Source of the DNA: Palsa-892 sp035556215
GTDB taxonomy: Bacteria; Pseudomonadota; Alphaproteobacteria; Rhizobiales; Xanthobacteraceae
Assembly (NCBI GenBank): GCA_035556215.1
Contig: DATMFI010000030.1
Span: forward strand, 1-46,469
Reading direction: 5' to 3'
DNA length: 46,469 nucleotides
The position numbers and the translations under genes are program-made. This document shows, piece after piece, positions 1-8,351 of this stretch (its first letter is position 1; every line of letters begins with the position of its first letter). The notes below the pieces were generated by a model that searched no databases, was not told where the DNA came from, and saw only the letters and a list, made by a program, of their open reading frames with translations.

Positions 1-131
1 TTGTTCCTTGCAAGGCTTTGCAAGCCCGAGGCCATGCAGGCTCGGCTGGGAAACGGCAGGCGAAGGCGTTGTCGCAAACACTTGCGGCCCCGATGTGCTG
101 GGAGTGAAATTCCGGGATGAACGGAAGGAAC

Positions 132-208
132 TGGCGCGCCCGAAGAGATTCGAACTCCTGACCCCCAGATTCGTAGTCTGGTGCTCTATCCAGCTGAGCT
201 ACGGGCGC
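132..208 (-). tRNA. tRNA-Arg (anticodon ACG)
   Basis: The minus strand folds into a complete cloverleaf. The acceptor arm GCGCCCG pairs with CGGGCGC, followed by discriminator G and an encoded CCA. The D arm contains AGCTCAGCTGGATAGAGC, the anticodon loop CTACGAA sits on a CCAGA/TCTGG stem, and the T loop is TTCGAAT. Anticodon ACG, read as ICG after deamination, decodes CGU/CGC/CGA arginine codons. The 3' end faces the left window edge, so any element integrated at this tRNA would lie outside the window. Confidence 0.97.
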
Positions 209-228
209 TTTCCAGTGAGGGGGGACAA

Positions 229-729
229 CTACACAGCCCCTTCTCCATTTGCAAGCGCGCGGTCTTCGGCACGGATGCGGAACAGGAGCAGAATCGCGTT
301 CAAAACCGAGAAAATCACGGCATATTCGACCAGCCCGAAAACCAGGGGCAGAAGCGCGATTTCAGCTACGACGATCGAATAATTGGGGTGATTAAGAAAG
401 CGATAGGGGCCCGAGCGCACCAGCGGCGCGCCCGGCAGGACGATGATCCGGGTCGTCCATCGGTCCCCCAGAGTGGCCATCGTCCAGATCCGGAACATCT
501 GCAAGAGGGCATAGAGCGTAATCAGGACACCGTTGGCCGGCAGCTCTGGTGCAAGCAGCCACAGCCCGGCCAGCCAAACCACGTGCAGCAAGACCATGAA
601 CGGATAATGCCCCGCCCCCACTTCATAGGCGCCGCGTGCGCGCAAGGCACTGGTGTTGCGGACGGAGATCAGGAGTTCTGCAAGGCGTTGCAGCGTGACG
701 AAAGCCAGGATGATTTTCGCTTCGGGCAT
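229..729 (-). CDS. ICMT-family membrane methyltransferase (BpsB-like)
   Basis: This is a 166-residue polytopic membrane protein of the isoprenylcysteine carboxyl methyltransferase (ICMT) family. Four or so hydrophobic segments are visible. The C-terminal half carries the family hallmark SGPYRFLNHPNY (about residues 105-116), which in ICMT enzymes helps bind S-adenosylmethionine, followed by a hydrophobic stretch and a final RIRAEDRAL segment. It starts 6 bases after the stop of the type III polyketide synthase gene and is surely co-transcribed with it. The same gene pair in Bacillus subtilis (bpsA-bpsB) makes alkylpyrones and then O-methylates them, so the likely role here is methylating the polyketide lipid. 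True prenylcysteine methylation is unlikely in a bacterium. The family call is firm; the substrate is inferred from context. Confidence 0.85.
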   Translation of the reverse strand: MPEAKIILAFVTLQRLAELLISVRNTSALRARGAYEVGAGHYPFMVLLHVVWLAGLWLLAPELPANGVLITLYALLQMFRIWTMATLGDRWTTRIIVLPGAPLVRSGPYRFLNHPNYSIVVAEIALLPLVFGLVEYAVIFSVLNAILLLFRIRAEDRALANGEGAV

Positions 730-735
730 AGTAAC

Positions 736-1791
736 TCAGCCATCGACCGGATCGAGCGCCACCATGCTCGCGGTAAATCCGGGCCCGAGCGCGGACAGCG
801 CGAGCGCCCCCTTCGCGGACGAGCCAAGTATTCGCTCCAGCGCAAACAAAACCGTCGGCGCAGACATGTTTCCATACTCGCGCAGCACATCGCGTTCACA
901 ATCGAGCGTTCCCGATGGCAGCGCGAGTGCGCGTTCGATCGCATCCACGACCTTGCCGCCACCGGGATGACAGACGTAACGGCCGACTTCATCCGAGACG
1001 AGGCCCGCCTCGCCGAGCAATTTTTCCGCCACGGGCGGAAAGCGCCGCTCGATGAAAATCGGCACCGAGCGCGACAGCACGACGCCGAAACCGACGGGAT
1101 CGAAACTCCAGCCCATCACATCGAGCGTATCAGGCCAGGTGTATTGCGCGGCGCCGCGGATGGTTGCGAGCCCTCCGCCGCCATTTGTCTGCAATACGAG
1201 CGCCGCGGCGCCATCGCCGAACAGCGCACTTGCCACGGCATCCTCTTTTGTCCTGCGGTCGACACGAAAGGCGAGCGAACAAAGTTCGACGACGACCAGA
1301 AGAACGATCTTGCCGGGATCGGAACGCGCAAGCTCGGCGGCGAGCGCAAGGCCCGACACACCGCCCGCGCAGCCAAGCCCGAACACGGGAATGCGCCGAA
1401 CGTCGCTGCGAAAACCGATCGCCTGCATCGCGCGCGCCTCTAAGCTCGGCGTTGCGACTCCGCTCGAGCAGATGGTGACGATGGTGTCCACCGCTCGTGC
1501 GGCAAGGCCTGCGCGGCATAGCGCAGCGCGTGTGGCTTCCTCGAACAGCACAAGGCCTGCTTCGTGAAACACTGCCGAGCGATCGCTCCAGTCGCGCGGC
1601 GCGAGATACCAGGGGAGCGGCCGCACGGTGCGGCGGCGCGCGATGCCGGCGTTGCGGAAAATATCGATCATCGCCGGATAGTGCGCGAAGAGTTCAGGGA
1701 AGACTTTCGGCGCAAGCTTCTCGACCTCGCCCTGCTCGACGACATGGGCGGGAACGGCAGTTGCGACCGACAGGATCGAAACAGGGTTCAT
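736..1791 (-). CDS. Type III polyketide synthase (chalcone synthase-like)
   Basis: This 351-residue enzyme has the thiolase-fold signatures of chalcone/stilbene synthase-type type III polyketide synthases. The catalytic triad is visible: Cys141 in VFGLGCAGGVSG, His275 in VCHPGGGKVVDAI and Asn308 in YGNMSAPTVLFAL. The C-terminal GPGFT loop that lines the active site is also present. Such enzymes load an acyl-CoA starter (often fatty) and extend it with malonyl-CoA to give alkylpyrones or alkylresorcinols. The ATG at 1791 is preferred because the protein then starts like its relatives; an in-frame GTG at 1806 is possible. The ICMT methyltransferase follows at once, which points to a phenolic-lipid or methylated pyrone product, perhaps for the membrane or a cyst coat. 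The exact product cannot be read from sequence. Confidence 0.93.
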   Translation of the reverse strand: MNPVSILSVATAVPAHVVEQGEVEKLAPKVFPELFAHYPAMIDIFRNAGIARRRTVRPLPWYLAPRDWSDRSAVFHEAGLVLFEEATRAALCRAGLAARAVDTIVTICSSGVATPSLEARAMQAIGFRSDVRRIPVFGLGCAGGVSGLALAAELARSDPGKIVLLVVVELCSLAFRVDRRTKEDAVASALFGDGAAALVLQTNGGGGLATIRGAAQYTWPDTLDVMGWSFDPVGFGVVLSRSVPIFIERRFPPVAEKLLGEAGLVSDEVGRYVCHPGGGKVVDAIERALALPSGTLDCERDVLREYGNMSAPTVLFALERILGSSAKGALALSALGPGFTASMVALDPVDG

Positions 1792-1857
1792 CCCTGAAAC
1801 AACCACCCTGATTGCGTTCTATTTCCGGGCTAAAGTCCTTACTTCCTGATCCAGCAT

Positions 1858-3345
1858 TTATGCCCGCGCTCTTTCGGCGCGGCGTTCTTCAAGCGCCACC
1901 GGTTGATCCGGTACCGTGATGCGAAAAGTCGCACCGATGGTGCCGTCGACGAGACGGATTTCGCCGCCATGGGCCTGTACAAGCTCGGATGCGATGGCAA
2001 GGCCGAGCCCGGTGCCGCCGCGGCGGCCGGAGGCCAGAAACGGCTCGAACAGTTTTTCCCTGGATGCGGGCGGCAACCCCGGCCCGGTATCGGAAATTTG
2101 CAATTCGGTGACGCTACCCTCGCGGCGGCCGCTGATGCGGATCTGGTCGCGCTCGGGATTGTTCGGCCCGCGCGCTTCGAGCGCCTGCTTGCTGTTGCGC
2201 GTGAGATTCAGGAAGACACGCAGCATCTGATCGGGATCTGCGTCCATCGTCAGGCCCGGCTCGAGCGCGACGATCCAGCCGATTTTCGAATTGGCATCGA
2301 GGCCGAGCGTCTCGCGCACTTCGCTGACAAGTTGTGCGACATCGACACGGCGGCGGTTGGGCTGCGGCTCCTGTGCTTTTCCGAACGCGAGCGTCTCCTC
2401 GCAATAGGCGATGGCGCGGTCGAGCGCAGCCATCAGCCGCGGCGCCAGCATGCCGACGCGCGGGTCGTTGATCGATGTCAGGCGATCCGAGAGCAACTGC
2501 ACGGAAGCCAGAAGGTTGCGGAGATCATGATTGATCTTGGAGACGGCAAGGCCCAGCGCCGCGAGCCGGCTCTTCTGGTGCAGCGTCTGCGCGAGATCGT
2601 TCTGCATGATCGCAAGTTCGCGCTCGGCGACGCCGATCTCATCGATGCGCGATGACGGCTTGATAACGCGCGCGGGGTTTTCCGGCTCGGCGCCGAATTC
2701 GACCATGCTGGCTGTGAGCCGCCGCAGCGGCCGCACGAACAGCCACAACAGCGAAAGATAAACGAGCGCCGCGCTGATCGCCGAAATGGTGAGCGAAATC
2801 AGCAGCACATTGGTGGAGTATTTCCAGATCGCCACCTGCAGCGGCCGCTCGTCGATGACAAGCTCGACGAATTCGCCGCTCATCGGCGCCTCGCCGACGA
2901 CGCGCAGCACCTCGTCGCCGCGGCCAAGCATGGTGTCGAAGGCGGCCGGGATCGCTCTCATCATCGAGACGTTCCGCATATCGATTTCGCGATTGACCAT
3001 CGGCGGAATATTGGAGAAGGCGAGCAGAAGGCGTTTGTCGCCCATCTTGAGCGCGACGGTGCGCGCACCGACGCTCGCCAGAAGCTGGCGGCGCAGATCC
3101 TCCGAGACCATCTGGTCGGGTGCCGCCGCGAGCACCAGCGCCGCCGTGCGTCCGGCCGCCAGCCGGTCGGAGAGCCACATCAGGCGGTAATTCGCAACCG
3201 ACGGCACGTAGATCAGGATTTCGGCGAGGGTCACGAAGGCGATGGTGAGCAGGAGCAGCTTGCCCGACAGCCCCGGCCATAGCCGCGCGGGCTTGCGTCC
3301 GGCGCCAGCGGCAGCGTCTCTGTCATTTGTGAACCGTGAAGGCAT
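1858..3345 (-). CDS. Membrane sensor histidine kinase, orphan
   Basis: The 495-residue protein has a short cytoplasmic N-terminus and a first membrane segment at about 27-50. A sensor region of about 130 residues follows, then a second membrane segment (about 180-204), a HAMP-like linker, a dimerisation/phosphoacceptor helix and a C-terminal ATPase domain. The H-box is SKINHDLRNLLAS with phosphorylatable His273. The N-box is FLNLTRNSKQAL near 378-389, the G1 box is DTGPGLP and the G2 box is GGTGLGLAI. All residues needed for autophosphorylation appear intact. No response regulator gene lies on either side, so its partner is elsewhere. The sensor region has no family I recognise. It is divergent from the rpmH operon, with about 210 bases between them. 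Confidence 0.92.
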   Translation of the reverse strand: MPSRFTNDRDAAAGAGRKPARLWPGLSGKLLLLTIAFVTLAEILIYVPSVANYRLMWLSDRLAAGRTAALVLAAAPDQMVSEDLRRQLLASVGARTVALKMGDKRLLLAFSNIPPMVNREIDMRNVSMMRAIPAAFDTMLGRGDEVLRVVGEAPMSGEFVELVIDERPLQVAIWKYSTNVLLISLTISAISAALVYLSLLWLFVRPLRRLTASMVEFGAEPENPARVIKPSSRIDEIGVAERELAIMQNDLAQTLHQKSRLAALGLAVSKINHDLRNLLASVQLLSDRLTSINDPRVGMLAPRLMAALDRAIAYCEETLAFGKAQEPQPNRRRVDVAQLVSEVRETLGLDANSKIGWIVALEPGLTMDADPDQMLRVFLNLTRNSKQALEARGPNNPERDQIRISGRREGSVTELQISDTGPGLPPASREKLFEPFLASGRRGGTGLGLAIASELVQAHGGEIRLVDGTIGATFRITVPDQPVALEERRAERARA

Positions 3346-3411
3346 TCGCTCGATCTCAAGCGGTTCAGCGGGTTTTCCGCTCTTTAACCTACTTGTTTTA
3401 ATTCAGCCGGA

Positions 3412-3437
3412 CGCGGAACCATGCGCTGCGTTCCGCG
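3412..3437. repeat. Inverted repeat between kinase gene and rpmH
   Basis: Two perfect 8-base arms, CGCGGAAC and GTTCCGCG, flank a 10-base spacer in the divergent intergenic region. It lies about 70 bases upstream of the histidine kinase start and about 70 bases upstream of the rpmH -35 box. It could be a regulator-binding palindrome or an RNA hairpin in the kinase leader. No known operator is recognised. Confidence 0.45.
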
Positions 3438-3507
3438 AAAGCGTCAAACTAACGCAATATAGGAAGAAAGCGTTGCATTTCAGGCCGAGAATCCGGCCCT
3501 CTTTGCG

Positions 3508-3536
3508 TTGACGGGGCGGGAGGCCACCCCTATAAG
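3508..3536 (+). promoter_or_regulatory. Sigma-70-type promoter of the rpmH operon
   Basis: A TTGACG -35 box (3508-3513) and a TATAAG -10 box (3531-3536) are separated by exactly 17 bases. Transcription would begin near 3543, leaving a short leader before the rpmH GTG at 3560. It is the best consensus match noticed in the window and fits a strongly expressed ribosomal protein gene. Confidence 0.8.
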
Positions 3537-3559
3537 CGCGCAAACCCCGGAGAGAAAAA

Positions 3560-3694
3560 GTGAAACGGACGTATCAACCGAGCAAGCTCGTCCGCAAGCG
3601 CAGGCATGGTTTCCGCGCGCGGATGGCAACAAAGGGCGGACGCAAAGTCGTCGCCGCGCGCCGCAGCCGCGGTCGCAAGCGTCTTTCGGCCTGA
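3560..3694 (+). CDS. rpmH: 50S ribosomal protein L34
   Basis: A 44-residue, very basic protein, the normal length for L34. It begins MKRTYQPSKLVRKRRHGFRA and ends RSRGRKRLSA, matching the family along its whole length. L34 is a late-assembling protein of the large ribosomal subunit, bound in 23S rRNA helices. The start is GTG rather than the usual ATG. GGAGAG lies 8-9 bases upstream as the ribosome-binding site. It is the first gene after the promoter at 3508-3536 and precedes rnpA by 25 bases, the classical bacterial rpmH-rnpA pair. The gene is short and easily missed by automatic calling. Confidence 0.97.
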   Translation: MKRTYQPSKLVRKRRHGFRARMATKGGRKVVAARRSRGRKRLSA

Positions 3695-3719
3695 CGGCAT
3701 TACGCCGGTTGGGCTCTTG

Positions 3720-4043
3720 ATGGACCGCCTGACGAAACGCGCGGATTTCCTCGCCGCCCGCGACGGATCGCGCGTATCCGCCGGTCCCGTTCTGGTGCAA
3801 GCAAGAAACCGGCATGATACGCAGGCGCCGCGTATCGGCTTCACGGTCACCAAGAAGACCGGCAATGCGGTGGAGCGCAATCGCATCCGCCGCCGTTTGC
3901 GTGAAGCCGCCAAGACGGCGCTTGGCCGCAAGGCCCAGGCAGGCTTCGATTATGTGCTGATCGCGCGGCGTGAAGCGATCTCGGCGCCATTTCCGGCGCT
4001 CATCGAGAATCTTTCACGCGCACTCACGCGCCTGCACAAATGA
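3720..4043 (+). CDS. rnpA: Ribonuclease P protein component
   Basis: A 107-residue basic protein, the small protein subunit that helps RNase P RNA bind precursor tRNA and remove its 5' leader. The family's RNR signature is clear: KKTGNAVERNRIRRRLRE at about residues 45-62, after the central strand RIGFTV. The ATG at 3720 gives the usual N-terminus MDRLTKRADFLAA. The frame stays open further upstream, but that part overlaps rpmH and does not resemble RnpA. It lies between rpmH and yidC in the usual order. No yidD gene lies between rnpA and yidC here. Confidence 0.96.
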   Translation: MDRLTKRADFLAARDGSRVSAGPVLVQARNRHDTQAPRIGFTVTKKTGNAVERNRIRRRLREAAKTALGRKAQAGFDYVLIARREAISAPFPALIENLSRALTRLHK

Positions 4044-4059
4044 AAGCACGGAGAGCAGG

Positions 4060-5883
4060 GTGAACGAAAATCGCAATATGGTGCTGGCGATCGTCCTTTC
4101 GGGCCTCGTCCTGCTCGGCTGGCAATATTATTTCGCCGTTCCGCAGATGGAAAAGCAGAAGGAAGCGGCGCGTCTGCAGCAGCAGACCCAGACGCAAACC
4201 ACTGCGCCCGCTCCCGCGACCGACGGCAAGCCGACGCCGTCGCCGGCTACGCCCGGCACTCCGCCGCAGAGCGGCAGCGCGCAACCAGCATCGCTGAGCC
4301 GCACACAGGCGCTTGCCGCCTCGCCGCGCATCAAGATCGACACGCCGTTCATCAAGGGCTCGATCGCGCTCAAGGGTGCGCGCATCGACGACGTGGAACT
4401 TGCGACCTATCACGAGACGGTCGATCCCAAGAGCCCGAGCATCGTGCTTTTGTCGCCGTCCGGCGGCCCGCACCCGCTCTATGCCGAATTCGGCTGGGTC
4501 AACGGTGCCGGCGGCAACATCAAGCTGCCGGATACCGACACGCTGTGGACCGCCGCAAGCCCCGGCCCGCTCACGCCCGAGCGTCCACTGACGCTGACCT
4601 GGGACAACGGCGAAGGCATCGTTTTCAAGCGCACCATCGCGATCGACAACCGCTACATGTTCACCGTCACGGCTTCGGTCGAGAACAAGTCCGACAAGCC
4701 GGTCACGCTCTACCAGTACGGCCTCGTCTCGCGGCACGGTCTGCCGCACATCCAGGGCTATTATCTTCTGCACGAAGGCCCGGTCGGTGTGCTCGGCGAC
4801 GGCAAGCTTTATGAGCCTGCCTACAAGGACACCGAAAAGCCGATGGATCCGGTGAAATCGCAGGGCGGCTGGCTCGGCATCACCGACAAATACTGGGCGG
4901 CGGCGGTCATCCCCGATCAGACCGCCTCGACGATGATGAAATTCTCGTCGCACAACCTCGGCACCGTGCGCAGCTATCAAGCCGACTTCCTGCGCGATGC
5001 GATCACCATCGCGCCGGGCGCCAGCGCCGACACCAAGAGCCAGCTGTTCGCTGGCGCCAAGGAAGTTTCGGTCGTCGACGGTTACGAGAAAGACCTCGGC
5101 ATCAGACGTTTCGACCTTCTGATCGACTGGGGCTGGTTCTACTTCATCACCAAGCCGCTCTTTAAGGTCATCGACTTCTTCTACCGCTACTTCGGCAATT
5201 TCGGCATCGCCATCCTGCTAGTCACGGTGCTGATCAAGCTCATCTTCTTCCCGCTCGCCAACAAGTCCTACGCTTCGATGGCGAAGATGAAGATGATCCA
5301 GCCGAAGATGCAGGAATTGAAAGAGAAGTATCCCGACGACCGCGCCAAGCAGCAGCAGGAGCTGATGGAGCTCTACAAGAAAGAGAAGATCAATCCCCTC
5401 GCCGGCTGCCTGCCGATCGTGGTGCAGATCCCGGTGTTCTTCGCGCTCTACAAGGTGCTGTTCGTCACCATCGAGATGCGCCACGCGCCGTTCTACGGCT
5501 GGATCAAGGATCTTTCGGCACCCGATCCCACCAACCTTTTCAACCTGTTCGGGCTGATCCCCTTCGATCCGACGACGCTGCCGGTGCTCGGCTATTACCT
5601 GCATCTCGGCGTTTGGCCGATCGTCATGGGCATCACGATGTGGGTTCAGATGAAGATGAACCCGACACCGCCGGACCCCACGCAGAAGATGATCTTCGCG
5701 TGGATGCCGCTCATCTTCACGTTCATGCTGGCCGGTTTCTCGGCGGGCCTCGTCATCTACTGGGCGTGGAACAACACCCTGTCGGTGCTTCAGCAGGGCG
5801 TCATCATGAAGAAGAACGGCGTCAAGATCGAGCTGTTCGACAACGTGAAAGCGATGTTCGGAAAGAAGACGCCGGCCAATTAG
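4060..5883 (+). CDS. yidC: Membrane protein insertase YidC/OxaA
   Basis: The 607-residue protein has the Gram-negative YidC architecture. An N-terminal membrane anchor (about residues 7-24) is followed by a low-complexity Q/T/P/A linker and a large periplasmic beta-rich domain (about 80-370). The conserved five-helix insertase core begins at about 390, with FGIAILLVTVLIKLIFFPLA and the segment AGCLPIVVQIPVFFALYKVL. YidC inserts membrane proteins alone or with SecYEG. The GTG at 4060 is chosen because GGAGAGCAGG lies just upstream and the residues NENRNMVLAIVLSG start the protein in the normal way. It follows rnpA by 16 bases and precedes engB by 16 bases. Confidence 0.97.
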   Translation: MNENRNMVLAIVLSGLVLLGWQYYFAVPQMEKQKEAARLQQQTQTQTTAPAPATDGKPTPSPATPGTPPQSGSAQPASLSRTQALAASPRIKIDTPFIKGSIALKGARIDDVELATYHETVDPKSPSIVLLSPSGGPHPLYAEFGWVNGAGGNIKLPDTDTLWTAASPGPLTPERPLTLTWDNGEGIVFKRTIAIDNRYMFTVTASVENKSDKPVTLYQYGLVSRHGLPHIQGYYLLHEGPVGVLGDGKLYEPAYKDTEKPMDPVKSQGGWLGITDKYWAAAVIPDQTASTMMKFSSHNLGTVRSYQADFLRDAITIAPGASADTKSQLFAGAKEVSVVDGYEKDLGIRRFDLLIDWGWFYFITKPLFKVIDFFYRYFGNFGIAILLVTVLIKLIFFPLANKSYASMAKMKMIQPKMQELKEKYPDDRAKQQQELMELYKKEKINPLAGCLPIVVQIPVFFALYKVLFVTIEMRHAPFYGWIKDLSAPDPTNLFNLFGLIPFDPTTLPVLGYYLHLGVWPIVMGITMWVQMKMNPTPPDPTQKMIFAWMPLIFTFMLAGFSAGLVIYWAWNNTLSVLQQGVIMKKNGVKIELFDNVKAMFGKKTPAN

Positions 5884-5899
5884 CCGGCGTTCGGCGGCG

Positions 5900-6553
5900 A
5901 TGAAAGAGACGGCTCCCATTTCGCGGCACGATCTCGAGGCCGGCCGCAAACTGTTCGCATCGAACTGGGATTTTTTATCGGGCGCGGGCTCGGTGGCTTC
6001 GTTGCCGCCTGCGCGCGGCGTCGAGATCGCCTTCGCCGGGCGCTCGAATGTCGGCAAATCGAGCCTGATCAACGCGCTGACCAACCGAAAGGCGCTCGCC
6101 CGTACCTCAAAAACGCCGGGCCGCACCCAGCAAATCAACTTCTTCAAGGGCGCCGACGAGCTCGTGCTCGCGGATCTTCCCGGCTATGGCTTCGCCGCGG
6201 CGGCCAAGGACAAGGTCGATCAGTGGACCGGGCTCGTGCATGACTATCTCGTCGGCCGCCCGAACCTCGCACGCGTCTTTGTGCTCATCGACTCGCGTCA
6301 TGGCCTCAAGCCGCAGGACCGCGAGGTGCTCGGCTATCTCGACCGCGCCGGCGTTTCCTACGCCATCGTGCTCACCAAGCTCGACACCATGAAGGCGCAG
6401 TTCGGCGAACCGCGCATCGCCGAGACGGAGGCCGCGATCAAGAAGCGGCCGGCGGCTTTCCCGCACGTCTTTCCGGTGTCGTCGTTCGACTCTCTCGGCA
6501 TCAACGAGCTGCGCGCAGCCATCGCGCGGCTTCTGGCCGAACGGCGCGGTTAA
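5900..6553 (+). CDS. engB: Ribosome biogenesis GTPase EngB (YsxC/YihA)
   Basis: A 217-residue TRAFAC GTPase. G1 is GRSNVGKSS at about 47-55, G3 is DLPGYG at 92-97 and G4 is TKLD near 154-157. The segment TSKTPGRTQQINFF between G1 and G3 contains the G2 threonine and is diagnostic for the EngB family. The protein acts in late assembly of the large ribosomal subunit and is usually essential. It is the last gene of the rpmH operon here. Its stop codon overlaps the stop codon of the opposing membrane-protein gene by a shared TTAA. Confidence 0.96.
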   Translation: MKETAPISRHDLEAGRKLFASNWDFLSGAGSVASLPPARGVEIAFAGRSNVGKSSLINALTNRKALARTSKTPGRTQQINFFKGADELVLADLPGYGFAAAAKDKVDQWTGLVHDYLVGRPNLARVFVLIDSRHGLKPQDREVLGYLDRAGVSYAIVLTKLDTMKAQFGEPRIAETEAAIKKRPAAFPHVFPVSSFDSLGINELRAAIARLLAERRG

Positions 6554-8169
6554 TCGACCACCACGCTGCCGGTTTTCTTTTTTGTCCGGCCGACCGCCGC
6601 GGATGCGCCCGTCGTCGTGTGCGGATTGGCCATGCGATAAAGCTGAAAGCGGCTGCCTTCATGCACGAGCCGCAACCGCAACGGGTCGGGGTTTTCCGCA
6701 CCCTTCTCGGTGAAGAGGACATAGACGTAGTCGTAGGTGTTGGTCCAGTCGCTCCAGTAGGCGGCTTCCTCAATTGCGGGATCGTTGGCGACGACGAGAA
6801 GCTTTTCGACGGTCGGGGGCGTGCCGTCCTCGGTGTCGGCGCGATCGGCATAATCGGCGCGGACGCGCAGAATCTGCTTGCCCGGCACGGTGAAGGCGGT
6901 CGTGACGAGCGCCGAGCGCTCGATCATCGCAAGACAAGCGGCATGCATGAGACCGAGATCGCGGACGTCGTCGCCGCCCGAGGGATCGGCATAGGCGACC
7001 AGCACCTGCGCGCCGCGCTCGATATATTGCACCGACTGATGCAGCGACTCGACGCCCTTCGAGAGCTTGTTCCACATCACCTCGACTTCGGCGACCCGGA
7101 CGCAAACGAGCGTCGCGAGCACGGCGGCAAAGCCGTAGCGCACCATGCGCCGCGGAAAGCGCACGTTGAGGCAGGCGACCAGCATGAAGACGAGCCCGAT
7201 GGGCAGGCGCTGGTCGGCCATATAGGTCGCGAACAGAACGCGCGGGGTCGCGAGATAAACGGCGCCGCCGAGCACGAGCAAGATCCAGCCCATGGCCGAG
7301 AACTGCACGAGCTTGTGGCGGATCGCCCAGAACAGCGCGACGGCGGCAATGCCGATCAGCGTGAAGGCGACATATTCTGAATAGACATTGAAGACGAACA
7401 GAATGCCGTCGATCTTGCCGCTCTGTTCCCAGTGGTTGTCGGTCGCGAGGCCGAGTGTCGGGCTCTCGTAAAGGAGCGGCAGCACCGGCAGGAACGGAAT
7501 CGCAGTCGCGCAGAATTCGGCAAGCTTCGCGTTCGAGCGCCAGCCGCGCGTACGCCACAGCCGCTCCGCCTCGAAGGCGAACAGGCCAAGGCCGTAAAGC
7601 GCGACACTCACGAGATGGCAGAAGAACAGCGCGATGACGAACGCCGCTGACGCCGCAAAACGCCACGGCCAGGGGCGCTCACGCAGCGCCACCCAGGCGG
7701 CGAGCGCCCACAGCATGAGGCCGATGCCGAAGAGGTAATTCGCAACACCCACCAGGAGCAGGTTGTTGTAGAGTAAGGGTGCCGCGACCAGGGGCAGCGC
7801 CGACCAGCGGCCGATCAGGGCGCGGTTGAGCGCCAGCGTGCCGGAGAGAATCAGCACGAAGATCGAAATCAGAAAGAACTGGCCCGCGAGATAAATGTTC
7901 ACGATGCGCGCGAGCGTCGGCACCACGAGGTCCATCATCAAATTGGGGATGATCTGCCAGTGGATCTCGTAGAAACGGTCGAGATAGGCGTCATGCCCCT
8001 GGGCATCGATTACATACATGCGCGCGAGATGGTTCACGTAATCGGACAGCGGCGGCAGCTTGTGGGTCAGCACCGGAACCGAGATCGCGGCGCACAGCAC
8101 GACGAACAGCGCCAGAATCTGGGCCGGGCGGAAGTCCCGAGTGGAACGCGAGGCATTTTTTGTCGGCAT
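6550..8169 (-). CDS. Polytopic membrane protein, GT-C glycosyltransferase-like
   Basis: I do not recognise a named family. The 539-residue protein has about ten strongly hydrophobic segments between residues 17 and 365, then a soluble C-terminal part of about 170 residues. The first extracytoplasmic loop begins with PPLSDYVNHLARMYV. An acidic residue in this position is typical of GT-C glycosyltransferases that use polyprenyl-phosphate sugars, so a sugar or lipid transfer role in the inner membrane is plausible but unproven. The C-terminal part has no clear catalytic motif. The gene runs against the flanking engB and argB genes and shares its stop region with engB. Codon use looks like that of its neighbours. 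Confidence 0.7.
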   Translation of the reverse strand: MPTKNASRSTRDFRPAQILALFVVLCAAISVPVLTHKLPPLSDYVNHLARMYVIDAQGHDAYLDRFYEIHWQIIPNLMMDLVVPTLARIVNIYLAGQFFLISIFVLILSGTLALNRALIGRWSALPLVAAPLLYNNLLLVGVANYLFGIGLMLWALAAWVALRERPWPWRFAASAAFVIALFFCHLVSVALYGLGLFAFEAERLWRTRGWRSNAKLAEFCATAIPFLPVLPLLYESPTLGLATDNHWEQSGKIDGILFVFNVYSEYVAFTLIGIAAVALFWAIRHKLVQFSAMGWILLVLGGAVYLATPRVLFATYMADQRLPIGLVFMLVACLNVRFPRRMVRYGFAAVLATLVCVRVAEVEVMWNKLSKGVESLHQSVQYIERGAQVLVAYADPSGGDDVRDLGLMHAACLAMIERSALVTTAFTVPGKQILRVRADYADRADTEDGTPPTVEKLLVVANDPAIEEAAYWSDWTNTYDYVYVLFTEKGAENPDPLRLRLVHEGSRFQLYRMANPHTTTGASAAVGRTKKKTGSVVVD

Positions 8170-8351
8170 GGGCGAGAACCCCGGCGAACCGGTTTGTTCG
8201 AGATGTGAGATGGGTTAATGAGGGGAGCTGCTCGTTGGCGGGCTCTGGCAGGCCGCGGCAGTTGCTCAATCTTGGCCATCCGTGGCGGGCGGCCAGAAAC
8301 TCCCTTTCGTTCTTCAGGATGACCCTTTAGAAGTTCCGGTCTGAACCGAAC

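Noticed and set aside
1..131. Short repeats (TTGCAAGG/TTTGCAAG) and a hairpin left of the tRNA as an integration site
   Set aside because: No copy of the tRNA 3' end, no integrase and too little flanking sequence; nothing supports a mobile element.
3346..3559. Possible chromosome origin next to rpmH
   Set aside because: In some bacteria oriC or dnaA adjoins rpmH. No DnaA-box-like TTATCCACA sequence, AT-rich unwinding region or dnaA gene was seen here.
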